DNA of 64,000 bases from Pegea sp. RAD2-039 (lineage: Eukaryota; Chordata; Thaliacea; Salpida; Salpidae). Under the pieces are notes generated by a model. The model saw only the letters and a program-made list of their open reading frames with translations, made no database searches and had not been told where the DNA came from. Positions 1-11,712 of the stretch are shown piece after piece. Position 1 is the first letter of the stretch. Every line of letters starts with the position of its first letter. The translations under genes were made by a program, and so were the position numbers. The stretch spans positions 558,001 through 622,000 of the forward strand of contig JAQGEQ010000305.1 in the NCBI GenBank assembly GCA_034620365.1, given 5' to 3'.

Positions 1-229
1 AGTTTTATAAACTTTAATTTGATGGCTGAGTAATTTCTTATATAGAAGATGAAAGCATAATGTTTGTAAACAATCTCCCATTTTCACAAACTGAAAGCTA
101 GATGAAACATATCAACAATTCAACTTTGAAAATTAAAAAAAAAGACATTTTTTAAGATGAACAAATAAAAGAAATATTGTTTGAAATATTTAAGAAACAA
201 ACAAACATCTATGTAATTTTTATATACAC

Positions 230-855
230 CTGGTCCATAAAAACGTTTTGCTTTTGTAACATCAAAGACTTTTTTGTTAACAGCTATAAGAATTCTGCCA
301 TCGCCTTTTTTCCCATCAAACTCATGTAGTTCTTCGATTGTAAAATCTCGCTTCTTCATCTTAGGAAGCTGAGCTTCTTCTGGTTCATCAGAATTACTCT
401 TAAATATAGAAAAAGTGTTTTGAGAAAACTTTAGACTCATTTAACAAAATTTTATTTAAGATAATAAACTTATAAATCCAGATTTATTTCTAAATGGTTA
501 TAGAAATTTTAATAAACTTCTTTAAGTTTTTTTAAATATTTATTTTTTAAGATTAACAAGACTTTAAAAATAAGTCAAAATATTTACAAATATTATAAAT
601 AAATCAGCATTTGATATATTAAAAGATATCTATAAATAAGATATATCTTAAAAATTTATATTGATCATTACAAATAATTTGTCAAAAATTAATAAAATAA
701 ACCCAACAGATGATAATTTGCTTTCTTACTTTCAGATTATGTGGTGACCAAATTTTGTACAATAAATATATACAAACTGATAACAAAAATATATTTAGAG
801 GGTTAAAAAAAGCTCCCATAAGTTCAGAAGAAGTTTCAACATCACTTTCCTCCAT
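230..855 (-). CDS. PGRMC1/2-like: Membrane-associated progesterone receptor component (PGRMC-type cytochrome b5-like haem protein), 5' part
   Basis: Two exons are visible. Exon 1 (855-730) starts at ATG and encodes an acidic N-terminus, then one membrane segment with [20 protein letters not shown], which closely resembles the single helix of animal PGRMC1/2. Exon 2 (398-230) begins after a TTTAAG acceptor in phase 0. It carries the start of the cytochrome b5-like domain: [30 protein letters not shown] and FYGP. Exon 2 ends in phase 1 at GTGTAT, within the haem-binding loop FYGP-(E)GPYG. The rest of the domain must lie beyond the left edge; I see no matching exon in bases 1-229. Known role of the family: ER membrane haem protein that partners cytochromes P450 and sterol metabolism. 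PGRMC1 and PGRMC2 cannot be separated. The gene is cut by the window, not broken. Confidence 0.92.
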
Positions 856-2599
856 TGCAAACTAAAATAATATTTATACAACTAATTCTGCTGTTAAATA
901 ATTCAAAATAACATTATATAGATTGTAAAATATATTATTACAACATTTAAGTAAAAATGTAACTTTTTATACAACTATAATACAACTTTTACTCTAATAA
1001 CATCTTACACTATTTTTATGAGTCACATTCTTAAAAAACAATTTGAGAAAGTAAATTTTATAAAAATAAAAAAATATCATAAAACGATAAACAACTATCT
1101 ACAAAAAAACTGATTTAAATAACAGATATGTAAATGGTTATACAAAATAAACTTATTTTATAGTCATAATGTTTAAAGTATTAGGAATAAAATACAATCA
1201 AAAGGTGTCTTATTTTGATAACAAAAATAGTAAATAGATACAATAATAATATGTAAATAAGATATTTTTAAAGAGATCATAATAGTTAAATTCAAATAAT
1301 AAAGAAACAAAGTATCCAGGATAAAAAAAATAAGAATAAATTTGAAATACAAAGTTTACATAAAATCTAAACCAACTTAGAAGAAAAATGTTATCTAAAA
1401 AGTTTAACTCATTCAACTTTATATCATTTAAACTACTATTCCATGAATTATATAAAATCTATTCAACCATACATTCATTTGGTGTTGGAAAGTTGAATAA
1501 AAAAAATCAAATGAGTGACAAATGTAACGTTTAATTTCTGAGTCATTCATGAAAAATTATAATATGGATAAAATAATATTTTCATAAAATAGCTCAATTA
1601 GTCTAACTTTAAATAAAATTGAACAACATCAACATACTACATAAAATTTAAATAAAAAGTCTAATATAAAAAAATTACCAATATTTTACAATAATACAAA
1701 TATCTACTTTAAAATGGTATAAATAACCATATTAAGAGTTATGGTTACAAAAATAACCCGATTAATCACTTATCGGTTTAAACTAAGAAAAGATACAAAT
1801 GTAAATGCCGTAACTAGAAGCAATTTCGAGCAAGCCGCACGAATACATCTTACGTTATGTGGACTACAAGGATGGCAAATATGGCGCCGTAATTAAGATT
1901 TTGAATCATAGATATAGGTAAGTGATTCTTTTTAAAATGCTATAAAGCTGTTTGCTATAAAAAAAACTATATTTTTGGTTTGCAAAATTAAAATTTTTCT
2001 GGATGAAACTTACTAAAGTCAAGTTTAAAATCTAAGTGAAAGTAAAAAAAAATTGCTATGTTCAAAAAATCACTGAACTTTAAGTTAGTGTAACGTGGCA
2101 CAATAAAAGAATATACAAATCATAGATAGTTAACACTCTGCAGTAAGAATTATCGTTTTTAGCAGATTATGAGTTTGAATTTAACACTGTAAAAAATAAA
2201 GTGGCTTTTAGGTTAAGGCTTCATTAAAGTATAAGAAATATAAAACAAAATGTGAAACGTAGTAGCTGTAAAATTGAGAAGAATGAAAAGCCCTTAGAGG
2301 AAAATTTCAATCTTTGCCAAAATAGTGAATATAACAGCTTTATGTAGAAGTAAACAACTTTCTAGGTACTTTTACGATAAAAAGGAAGAGAATAGTTTGT
2401 CAAATAAATTATCTATACTGATGTATAATGATTATTTCTTAATCTTAGACTGTTCTTTGCTGAGGTACCCCTAAAGAGTGTAAGATAAAGCATCTGATAG
2501 TGGGAAGTCGACTTATTTTATATTTATTTTTCTATAGTTTGGTTAAAGCAAAACAAATTTGCGAGCAAACTCTGTACAAACTTGTAAAAGTTTTTTTTT
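856..2599. other. AT-rich intergenic stretch upstream of PGRMC and of the LINE
   Basis: Mostly low-complexity A/T-rich sequence with no clear gene, apart from one possible orphan exon listed separately at 1817-1917. A short run near 2334-2385 resembles a segment near 5728-5775 on the other side of the LINE. The PGRMC promoter should lie here; I see no clear core motif. Confidence 0.5.
1817..1917 (+). CDS. Possible orphan exon, unidentified
   Basis: A locally GC-richer stretch reads open as ...SSKPHEYILRYVDYKDGKYG..., then AVIKILNHRYR, and ends at a strong donor, AG|GTAAGTG. A weak acceptor (TAACTAG) precedes it. There is no in-frame ATG and I could not find partner exons. Downstream the supposed intron would contain the LINE. 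Another frame gives a 51-codon ORF from ATG 1741, so the coding frame itself is uncertain. I do not recognise the family. Confidence 0.25.
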
Positions 2600-2623
2600 T
2601 TAATCTTTAAATATTGTTACTCT

Positions 2624-4837
2624 ATGATAATTGATCAAAATGAACCTTTTGCTCTGACATGCGATCACAACATGATTGAATTCAAGCTCCATCAAACTTT
2701 CTCTACGAACGTTAAAACTCCAAGCATACGGAACTTTTATCGTGGAAATTATAACAGTATAAACAAGTTTTTATCAGGTGTTGACTGGATTTCTGTTTTC
2801 AACTCTTCCGAAGACATCAATGATATCTACTCGAGGTTTATTAACATTGTTAATGAGTCAATTAAAAAGTTCATACCTTTATATAGAGTCAACAAAAAAC
2901 CACACTTGCCAAGATATTTAAGGAATTTACAGCATTTGAAAAACCTCTTATACAAACAAACTAAAGCAGATCCTTCCATCAAACCTCTATACAAAGATCT
3001 TTGTCTAGTCTACAAGAAATCAGTTTATAGCTTCTATTTAGGAAAAGAAAGTGCAATCTTATCTTCACCTAGCAAGAAAACGTTTTTTGGCTTCATTAAT
3101 CACAAGCTTAAGGCGAGATCTCACCTACCTCCCTTGCTTGATAACGCTAATCAGCTGGTGATGGAACCAAAGAATAAAGCTGAATTGCTAAACAAACAAT
3201 TTGAAAAGGTTTTTATAACCGATGATGGCAATACTCCTACTATTTCCTACTCCAATATCCTTTCAAATATCTCTGAGATGGTAGATCTAGACATAACAGC
3301 TGATATAGTATCTAAGGCTATTTCTTCTCTAAAATCAACAGTTTCCAACACCCCAGATCAAATCCCAGCTTTGTTTTTAAGAAAAAGTACTTCTTCTTTA
3401 GCGCTACCCTTATCGCTACTCTTTAACATGACTCTTAAGCGGGGAAGACTTCCACAAATTTGGAAGAATGCTATTATTACTCCAATTTATAAGAAGGGTC
3501 CCAGAAACACTGCACTTAACTACAGACCAGTTTCGCTGACGTCGGTTATCTGCAGAACTCAAGAACACATCATTCACAACCATATAACTAGCCATTTGAC
3601 GGAGCATCATCTAATATCTGATGCCCAGCATGGCTTTGTTAAGCAAAGATCTTCTTTGACTCAACATCTCACTTTTTTCAATGAGCTTACAGCTCATTAC
3701 GAAAGTAATACTCCATGTGACATCATATACCTTGATTTTGCCAAAGCGTTTGATTCTGTTCCACACAACAAGCTCATTACTGTATTGAAAAACATAAAAA
3801 TCAGCAACTCTATCTTAAAATGGATTGAAGATTTCTTATCAGGTAGAACCCAACGAACCCGTGTAGAAAGATCTTTATCTACTCCTAGTAAAGTCACCAG
3901 CGGCGTTCCTCAAGGTTCCGTCCTGGGTCCACTTCTCTTTTTGATTTTCATTGAAGACCTCATCAGAAGACTAATAACAGTAGACAATGTCAGTGTGTTT
4001 GTGTATGCAGACGACATCAAGCTATTATCTGGTTCTCACTCAAAACTCCAAACTGCACTTAATATTGTAGAAAACTGGTCTGCGAATTGGCAACTTAAAA
4101 TCCAGCCAACAAAGTCTGAAGTTATAACATTCTCCCGTAAGCCAGCTGCCAACTTCAGCAACCAATACTACATCAATGGATCTATTCTTGAACGAGTATC
4201 CTCAGTCATAGACCTCGGCATTACTCTGACATCTGACTTCAAATGGCACAGTTATGTTTCCAGAATCTGTGGAAAATCTATCAGGCTTGTCCACCTCATC
4301 ATAAAGACTTTTAATTCTAAAAATCCATGGTTTTACGTGAACCTTTTCAAACTGTACATACGCCCTATTCTTGAATACAATGTCAGTGCATGGATGCCAT
4401 ATCAAGTTGGTGATATCAGAAAAATCGAATCTGTTCAGGCAAAATTTACGAGATTGGTTTGCAGGAAACTTAATATCAAATACGAGAGTTATAAGCATCG
4501 TCTCAGCTTCTTCAATCTAGATACTTTGGAAATCCGAAGAATTAAATACGACCTTATTCTGATTTTTAAAATTATTCACAACCTAATTGATCTTCAGTTT
4601 GATGACTTTTTCTCCATTAGTCCCTCCCTCAAGTTATATCAACTTAGAAGACATAAATTACATCTTAATAAGCCCACTCCACCAGCTACGTTAACCAGAT
4701 TAAGTTTTTTCTCATACCGCACAATCAGTACATGGAACAATCTGCCATCAGAGATTGTCATGTCAAAATCACTTATGCTGTTCAAGAAAAAGCTGAATTG
4801 TTATAACATCGCCAACATTGCCGTTTCTAAACTGTGA
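2624..4837 (+). CDS. LINE ORF2 fragment: end of APE endonuclease plus reverse transcriptase
   Basis: An uninterrupted 737-codon frame. Near residues 13-18 it has TCDHNMIEF, resembling the SDH motif that closes the APE-type endonuclease, so only the very end of that domain is present. Then come typical RT blocks: NYRPVSLTSV, AQHGFVKQRSSLTQHL, IYLDFAKAFDSVPHNKL, GVPQGSVLGPLLFLIF, and the catalytic VYADDIKLL (Y461-D464). The C-terminus has the usual R-x3-F...WNNLPSEIV...LFKKKL motif of CR1/Jockey elements. The frame is open upstream of ATG 2624 for a few codons, so this ATG is not the native start. Native expression of this copy is unlikely because the 5' UTR promoter is lost. Confidence 0.93.
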   Translation: MIIDQNEPFALTCDHNMIEFKLHQTFSTNVKTPSIRNFYRGNYNSINKFLSGVDWISVFNSSEDINDIYSRFINIVNESIKKFIPLYRVNKKPHLPRYLRNLQHLKNLLYKQTKADPSIKPLYKDLCLVYKKSVYSFYLGKESAILSSPSKKTFFGFINHKLKARSHLPPLLDNANQLVMEPKNKAELLNKQFEKVFITDDGNTPTISYSNILSNISEMVDLDITADIVSKAISSLKSTVSNTPDQIPALFLRKSTSSLALPLSLLFNMTLKRGRLPQIWKNAIITPIYKKGPRNTALNYRPVSLTSVICRTQEHIIHNHITSHLTEHHLISDAQHGFVKQRSSLTQHLTFFNELTAHYESNTPCDIIYLDFAKAFDSVPHNKLITVLKNIKISNSILKWIEDFLSGRTQRTRVERSLSTPSKVTSGVPQGSVLGPLLFLIFIEDLIRRLITVDNVSVFVYADDIKLLSGSHSKLQTALNIVENWSANWQLKIQPTKSEVITFSRKPAANFSNQYYINGSILERVSSVIDLGITLTSDFKWHSYVSRICGKSIRLVHLIIKTFNSKNPWFYVNLFKLYIRPILEYNVSAWMPYQVGDIRKIESVQAKFTRLVCRKLNIKYESYKHRLSFFNLDTLEIRRIKYDLILIFKIIHNLIDLQFDDFFSISPSLKLYQLRRHKLHLNKPTPPATLTRLSFFSYRTISTWNNLPSEIVMSKSLMLFKKKLNCYNIANIAVSKL

Positions 4838-4923
4838 ATTTTTCTATTTTACAATACTATGATTCTGTGCAATTCTTCATTGTCATATACTTTTTCGTTT
4901 ACAGGTCAAATAGATCTAATTTG

Positions 4924-5004
4924 TGAGAATGTGTGTTAGTGAGAGATGCTCTCTTTAGGCACCCTCCTTCACATTTATTGTAATAAATAAATAAATAAAT
5001 AAAT
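4924..5004 (+). repeat. LINE 3' terminal module, copy A
   Basis: Conserved 3' end of the LINE: TGAGAATGTGTGTTAG, then a small hairpin (GAG-ATG-CTC inside GTGA...TCAC, 4939-4972), then ACCCTCCTTC, ATTTATTG and an (AAAT)n tail. The same module recurs at about 55826-55894 (plus) and, reversed, at 23191-23279 and 49404-49470. The family's RT probably recognises this end. Confidence 0.85.
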
Positions 5005-6670
5005 TTACACAAACTATATCCTTTGTGATACCAGTACTCAACCATACTTTATTTCGTGATCTTTTTAAGAAAGATTTTTGCGCTTTCTCTTGACTGGCCC
5101 TATCACAATGTTTTAATACTATAATAAAATTTTCATTAAAGTTTTACAAGTACAAGCATTTTTTGTACTTAAACTATTCAAATTATTCTATGGCTGCTCA
5201 CCTGTCATCTTTGATATTTCTGAAAGCTTGTAAATTTATAAAACTCAAAAAGTTTACAATAAAAGTGCAAAGTAAAGAGTAATTTTTAATGAAAGGCCCT
5301 ATATATAGTTTTTTCACTGTAAATGTCTTAAAGAAATTAGATTTTTGTAAACTAATATGCTCAAATCATAAATTGGGAAAGAAGTTGTTTTATGAAAATA
5401 CAAATTTATTAGAAAAGCTATTTAGAGTTTTGATTTCTGATTGTAATGACATTTTTTTAATTTAATTAAAAAATTATAAATGTTATTAAAATATGCTGAG
5501 TTTTTTCTCAAAGAATTTAATTTTTTGAAATTACATAGTAGGCTAAAATTTATTCCAACACAAAAATTTAAAGACTATTTTTAAAGGTTTTAAAAAATAA
5601 TGAATTTTTTACAGTAATTTTTTTGTACAGTTTAAATTTAAAATATAAGATTTCAATTAAGAATATATTAATTCATATAAGCTTGTATGTGTGAAGAAAT
5701 GTTCAGATTTCAACACTATCAATTTAAAAGCTTTATGTGCAATTTTACGTTTTCTAGGTACTTTTGATCTTCAAGCACAAAATTCTTCTATTAGTCAGAT
5801 GTTTTTTGTCTCAATATATTTGTCAAAAGAACTTTTTAAGTCAAAGAACATCTTGATTCAATCTGCTCTGTTCTACATCAGATACTAAACATGTTGCTGA
5901 TATAACAAACCAAATATTTTATTGTGCATTCAGGCCAGCACAATATCTGTTTAATTGACTTTGTCTTCTAATTTTCATAAAATTCTTATCTAACTTGTTG
6001 AACATTCCATTCAAAAAAGAACTTTTAATCATTTACAATTTAATTTATTTTATGTAAATCCAAACACAGTGTTACTAAAACAAAAGTTTTCCAACTTTCG
6101 AAAATTAAACACAGCTATTATACTTTATAAAGGTTGCTACTATTTTGATAAGATATAAAATGAGCTAATTACATAAAGTTCTATAATATATATATTAATT
6201 AATTATGTTTTAAGCTACTTGTTAAGCAAATAATCTGAAATATCTACTAGATTATTTATGGGGATATATTTGAAAAGAGGTAGGATTACAACAGTGAAAA
6301 TATTATTAAGGTTATCATAAATTTATATATTTTAAACGATTATACAACTGCAGAGTGAAATTAACATGAATTCTAATTTCAGTTAAAACTTTTAAAAATA
6401 TGGTTTTGAATCCAAAATCAATGAAATGATAAAAACTTGATCAATTGAAATATAAAACAAAAAGTTGTTTGTGATACAGTGAAAAAATCTGTTGATTCAA
6501 AAAAATTATTCCAAGTTTCTGTCGTATGCAAAACATGATAAGTTGTAAAGTGTAAGAAATGGAAATTAACTGCTTCAACATATAGATGGTCCAGTGAAGA
6601 ACAAACAGAGCTTCAAATTAAAATTAAATTAAATCTTTTAAAAATATTGAAAATTCAAAACCTGATCGTT
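5005..6670. other. Intergenic AT-rich stretch
   Basis: No supported gene. An open stretch at 5691-5888 includes INLKALCAILRFLGTF. It has a distant flavour of degraded transposase but is too short and unsupported to call. Confidence 0.5.
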
Positions 6671-9600
6671 TTAGTATCTTCTTCTCGGGGATATACTTCT
6701 TCTTGGAGAGATGCTTCTTCCTCTACTTCTAGATCTCTAAATAAGTTTTAATTATTCAGATAATTTGATGTAAACAGTAGTGTGGCATGCAAATTAAAAC
6801 AATTATTTTTCAAATTGATTTTGATTATGTTGCTGCAAACTATTATCAAGCTCAAATAGAAATTTGCAACAGAAAAAAGTTCGAAGAAAAAAGATGAGTA
6901 CCAAGCTACTTCGGGAAGTTTCTCCAAATCTGCAGGGACTCGTTGATCTTCTTGGAGAAGACGACTTAAAGAAAAATAAGCGAAGAAATGAAAATTGTCA
7001 AAAAAAAAGCAAAATCAAAATATGAGCCTCGCAACAACAACTTCAACTTACAGCTCCTCGTCGAGTGGTACATTCGCCCTTGATCAGAACGGAGTTGTCC
7101 TCCATCAAGGCCGGCCACACGTGGTACGCGACTAATGGCGCTGTGAATTCGCTGTCATAGCTTCGTCGATATCTGAACAGAAGTTATGACGTCATCGTAA
7201 CTGGATGTACGAGACTTATTTAGATGAAATGAATTCTAGCAGACCTATTTGATGAACTAAATTAAATCAAATCTAAGACCCTTGGAGCAATAATTAAAGA
7301 TTTCTATGACTAGATATAAAGTTAAATCTGGGACCCTTGAAATAATAAGATTAATTAACTAAAGATCTTAATCTTCAAACGCCAAATTCAAATCGAATTT
7401 GAGACCCTTTTGTGACGTCATTGAGCTTTATGAGCAGAATTTTAATAAATATTTGACGTCGAACTTGTATGCAAATATTTGATTAGTTTGAACTTTGACC
7501 TCTACTCACTTATGTTCACTCATCAATTCGCCATCGTTAGCAAGTGGGACATCTAGTGGTGGTTCCAACGCTTGCATCTCGTAAGCAACGCGACAAACTT
7601 CGCGAATGAAGGGACTGAGGAGCGCAAACTCACATTCCGGAGGAAAAGAAATTTTCGGATTGACGTTCATTGATCGGATGACATCCTGAAAAGAGATCTT
7701 CATCATCTGAAGACACAATTTCCTCACCTACATCTACACTCTTCTCTACGTCATAAAGATCGAGATTTCGCACGATGTAGTCGGACACTGCTTCCTCCAG
7801 AGATGAGGGACCCCCATGGATGGGAGAGAGAAGTTTTCGAGCGCGAAGTCGAAAGGATCGATATGCGAGCTTCGCGACATGGAAAGATTCACAGACAGCG
7901 ATGAAGATGATTCTTTTCACCATCTCATCATCATCAACATATCGTCTCAATCGATCCTGAAAGTCATCCATCGCGTATATGACGTCATGAGTCACCTGAT
8001 ACTCACTTGCATATCGAGACGATCAACAGCGTAGAGATCGTTAAATCGCGCCACCAAGCGGGAGTGACGGATCGAATTTGTGAGCTCCGCACGCGTTGGA
8101 GAGCTGCATGAGAGTAAAAGTGAAAAACACAATTTCGACGCGGCCACCTTATGGCGCTAGTGAGCTACACAACGCCCGTAGTGACGGTAACCAGAGACGC
8201 GATTGCCGAACGCACCTTTTAACGCCATAGCGACGCATCAGACGCGAATAATTGAAACAACAAAAACACAAAAAAAGACTCACAAAGATCTCCGGAGAGG
8301 ACTGAGACTTCTTCTTCGGATAGGACTCGGACTTCGGGATCTTACGCGGATCAAACTGAGGAAGAGTTGAGATAAAAATTGAGAAGATTTGATTGAGATG
8401 ATCACCTGTCTTGTTCAATCTCTTTTTCGCTTCGAAGGATGTTTACTTCACATCGAAGTCGGTCAATTTCGCGTTCAAAGTCGCCGATGACGGTGAGTTG
8501 GCGTTTGTAGCGCGCGGCTTCATCTCGAGCAATCCGTAGACTGAAAAGTTTGTAGAAAGTTGTTAGAATGTGAAGAGTACTTGAGAAGAAAAATATTCGA
8601 AAAAAATGAAATTTGTTGAAAATTTGAATCTTACAGAGAAATATTTGGAAGTTTGAAGTTTTAGGGAAATAGAAATTTCCTAATTTGTTAAGATATTTGA
8701 ATACATTAATAAAAAAACACAAAATAAATTAATCAAAAAACACCAAATAAATTAATCAACAAAAAATACGAACAAATTTTTATCAAACAAATTAACAAAA
8801 ACGATTTAAAAATTTTCACAATTTCTTTAATATTTGATAAAAACTTTAAAAAAAAGTTTCAATAAAAATCTCGCAGAATAAAAACAAGAAAATCTCAAAT
8901 AAAATTCTTACTCTGCCCGAAGAATTGCAATTTCTTCTTCTGATGCCAACATGTTTCCTCCAGATTCAGTCTTGTTCTGTTCAAGTTCTACTTGGCTATT
9001 ATTCAGTCTAATAAGATGAGATTAGAAATTAGCAAAAAAGTGATTGAGAGAAAAAAGGCAAATTTAGGAGAAAGCAAATAAGTTGGTGATGACGCAATTA
9101 TAAAAGTCTTTAATGACCTCAAAAGTTATTGTTGAGTGTACAAAGAGCAGGGTATGTCCTTGAAATCTTTTATCGAATTTCAATACAATCTGATTTGATA
9201 CAAAACAAGATACGTCGGTGCTTTGTGTGAAAATATGTTAATTTGCTGTTTAATATGAGCTTGTTGATGTTTAGTAACCACAAATGGAGAATTGAAAAGA
9301 TATTAGTGGATGAAATGATGAAGATTTCATGGAATCAAATAAAATAGTAATGAAAGAAAGTTAGAGAAGAAAATGCTTCTATATAATTGGCTGTTGAAAA
9401 GAATGAAAGAAATTATTATTTAGTTTTTTATGTTTCAATTTTGAAATATCTTTTAACAAATAACCTAATTGGTTTTCAATCCATAAAAGAACAAAATATT
9501 TGCTAAAAAGGGATTTAGTTTTAAGTAAGAAAGAAAATTAAAGAGCTCAAACAGATAAACTTCATGTATTCATTCAATAAAAAGTCATTTGAATAAACCA

Positions 9601-11712
9601 GTTTCTTTTTTAGTCTTCATTTTTTGGTTAAAGTAATTCAGTAGTTTTAAAAATACTTTAATAAAAAAAAGGATGTCTCAAAACTTTTTACAAACAAATA
9701 TAATTGAACAAATGATTAATTACTAATGAAATAGAAAACAAACTTTTGTTGAGTGTCCTTTAGCTCTCCTATTGTAGTATTTAATTCAACTTCTAACTTT
9801 AGTATATCTTCATTGTGTTTGTTTTTCATTTCATTTAACTTACGATCTTTTTCAATTGATTCCTGAACAAACATATAAAACCTCATCACTTAAAACTTCA
9901 ATTTGTTTTACAAGGTGATACCAAAAAGTTATTCAATTAAATAAAAATGTATGCTTAACCTTCTCAAGCCTTGTTAAAGATGAAGAATAACAAGTTAAAA
10001 CTTTACAGAAAAACCAATCTTTGTTTTAGTAATTAAAAATTCTGAATATAGTTTTCAGGAATTTACAATGTTGAATGATATCAAATCAAATTGATATTTT
10101 TCCTTCAAACATTTATAAGATGTATAAATTAAAGTTAAACAAAGATTTACTATGAAAGCATTCTGAGTTTTTGAAAAGTCAATATTTACACATGTATAAA
10201 AGCCTTCATTTCGCTTTTTTAACCATTCTGACCAAACATAAATCTAACTAATTATAATAACAAATAACTTTTATGAAGTTTGTAAAAATATTTCAAACTT
10301 TTTATTTCAAAACAAAGTTTTAATTTAAGTCAACTTGAAATAAATTGATAAAAATGCTTTCAGATAAATTGATTGTCAGCAAAAAATATGCAAATTAAAG
10401 CTCAATCAAAAAAATCAACAGAATATAAGCTAATATACAAAATAAAAAATAAATAAACACATTTGAAGAATTTCGAAAAAAATCCTAATGAGTTTACTTA
10501 CAAACGAAAATTATAAAACAAATAATTTTATCTCAGCGGATAACGACTTTAATCTTTAAACCTGGTTGAAAATCCATATAAAGTTTATGATAAAGAGTCA
10601 ATTGTCAGTATCTTGTAAATAAACCAGGCCTAGTAATCGAGAGTGCTAAAGACTCTATTTTCATAATAGTATTTCACAAACTCTTTCATTTGAAGAACAA
10701 ACCTGCATCAAAGAAAGACTTGTGTCTTGAGATACGCTCGCACCAGATGCTAAAAAATTGTTTCCAAGCCAAGGTAGCAACCTGCACTTGAGTGTTTCTA
10801 CTCCTCCATAAGTGCCACCTTCAGTTGCAGTCAAGTTAAGCGCTGTGAACAGCTGCCCTTGAACCTTGGAAGACAATTCAATCAGCTCACAAAGTTTGCC
10901 CATATTCAATTCACAAGTATTCAGCTGCAAAAAATTAAGTTTAGAATTGACAGATATAGAATCTGAAAATTGTTTTGATTTTAATTTCTATTTTAATTAC
11001 AGACCTTTGAAGAAGATAACCATTAAAAAAATAGTATAACTACTTTTTGATGGTATACAAAGATTGAATAATAAGATTAAGAAATATGAAAATGGTTTCA
11101 TCAGTTAAATCTATTCATATATTTTGTTATTACTTTTGTAAGTTTTAAAAATCTAAAGTTTAAATAAAACAAACATAAAAAGATTTCCGTTTAAGAAGAT
11201 TGAAATTTTTCCACTATATAGGCTGAAATATATCATTAACAAAATTGTTATTATTCTAACAGTTTCAAAAATAATTTAAAACAAGTCATTAAAGTAAAAG
11301 AAAAATCTTTTAGCAATTTTACATAGAATTATAAATATATGATAGATGTTAGTTAGATTTTGAAAAAGTTCTTCATTAAAACTTAGCTTAAAGGGTCTTA
11401 AGAAAAAGGTCCAAAAATTCATAAATAGAAAGATTTAAGAAAGATTTATTTTGGCAAAAACTACATCAGAAGAAGATAGAAACCAGTTAGAAAAGTGAAA
11501 GATTATATTTAAAGCATCTTAATAATAGTTTCTTTAATAAATAACAAAAGTATAACCTCTATATATATACTATATAACCATATAATAAATTGCTATTTCT
11601 AAAAGTTAGAAAATTTAAAAATCACCAAGTATTCATTATTTAGTTTATTTAATTTTTCTTGAAGAGATGTAAAACTTGAAGCTTCTGTTAATCTTCTGAT
11701 CGTTTCAGACAT
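6671..11712 (-). CDS. SPATA18: SPATA18 / mitochondria-eating protein (MIEAP) homologue
   Basis: Twelve exons close in phase to 492 aa (human protein 538): 11712-11626, 10924-10703, 9862-9744, 9007-8912, 8540-8406, 8355-8284, 8103-8007, 7956-7732, 7685-7510, 7172-7052, 6964-6902, 6736-6671. The N-terminus has the family block KVQGQLF...GGVETLK-RLLPWL. A coiled coil follows (exons 3-5), then an RS/SP-rich linker ([19 protein letters not shown]). The conserved C-terminal domain holds [52 protein letters not shown] and [20 protein letters not shown], then a second RS-like tail ending SISPRRRY. In mammals MIEAP acts in mitochondrial quality control, binding cardiolipin. Introns in the 3' half are often tiny (46-50 nt) and the exons there are CpG-rich. 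Exon 11's donor (GTACTC) is weak but phase-consistent. Confidence 0.95.

Larger units (their letters stand above)
2600..5004 (+). mobile_element. CR1/Jockey-like non-LTR retrotransposon, 5'-truncated but with an intact RT ORF
   Basis: The element holds one long ORF with a reverse transcriptase domain, a short 3' UTR, and a tail of (AAAT)n at about 4980-5004. The 5' part of the endonuclease domain and any ORF1 are missing, as expected for a copy truncated during target-primed reverse transcription. The left boundary, set near 2600, is approximate; I could not define a convincing target-site duplication. The last ~80 bp of the element recur in three other places in this window. The undamaged RT frame suggests a fairly recent insertion. 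Confidence 0.88.

Noticed and set aside
5691..5888. 65-codon ORF with LKALC reminiscent of hAT transposases.
   Set aside because: Only a few matching residues; no catalytic motifs or terminal repeats.
7816..8034. Plus-strand ORF opposite SPATA18 exons.
   Set aside because: Antisense shadow of CpG-rich coding exons; the minus-strand reading matches SPATA18 throughout.
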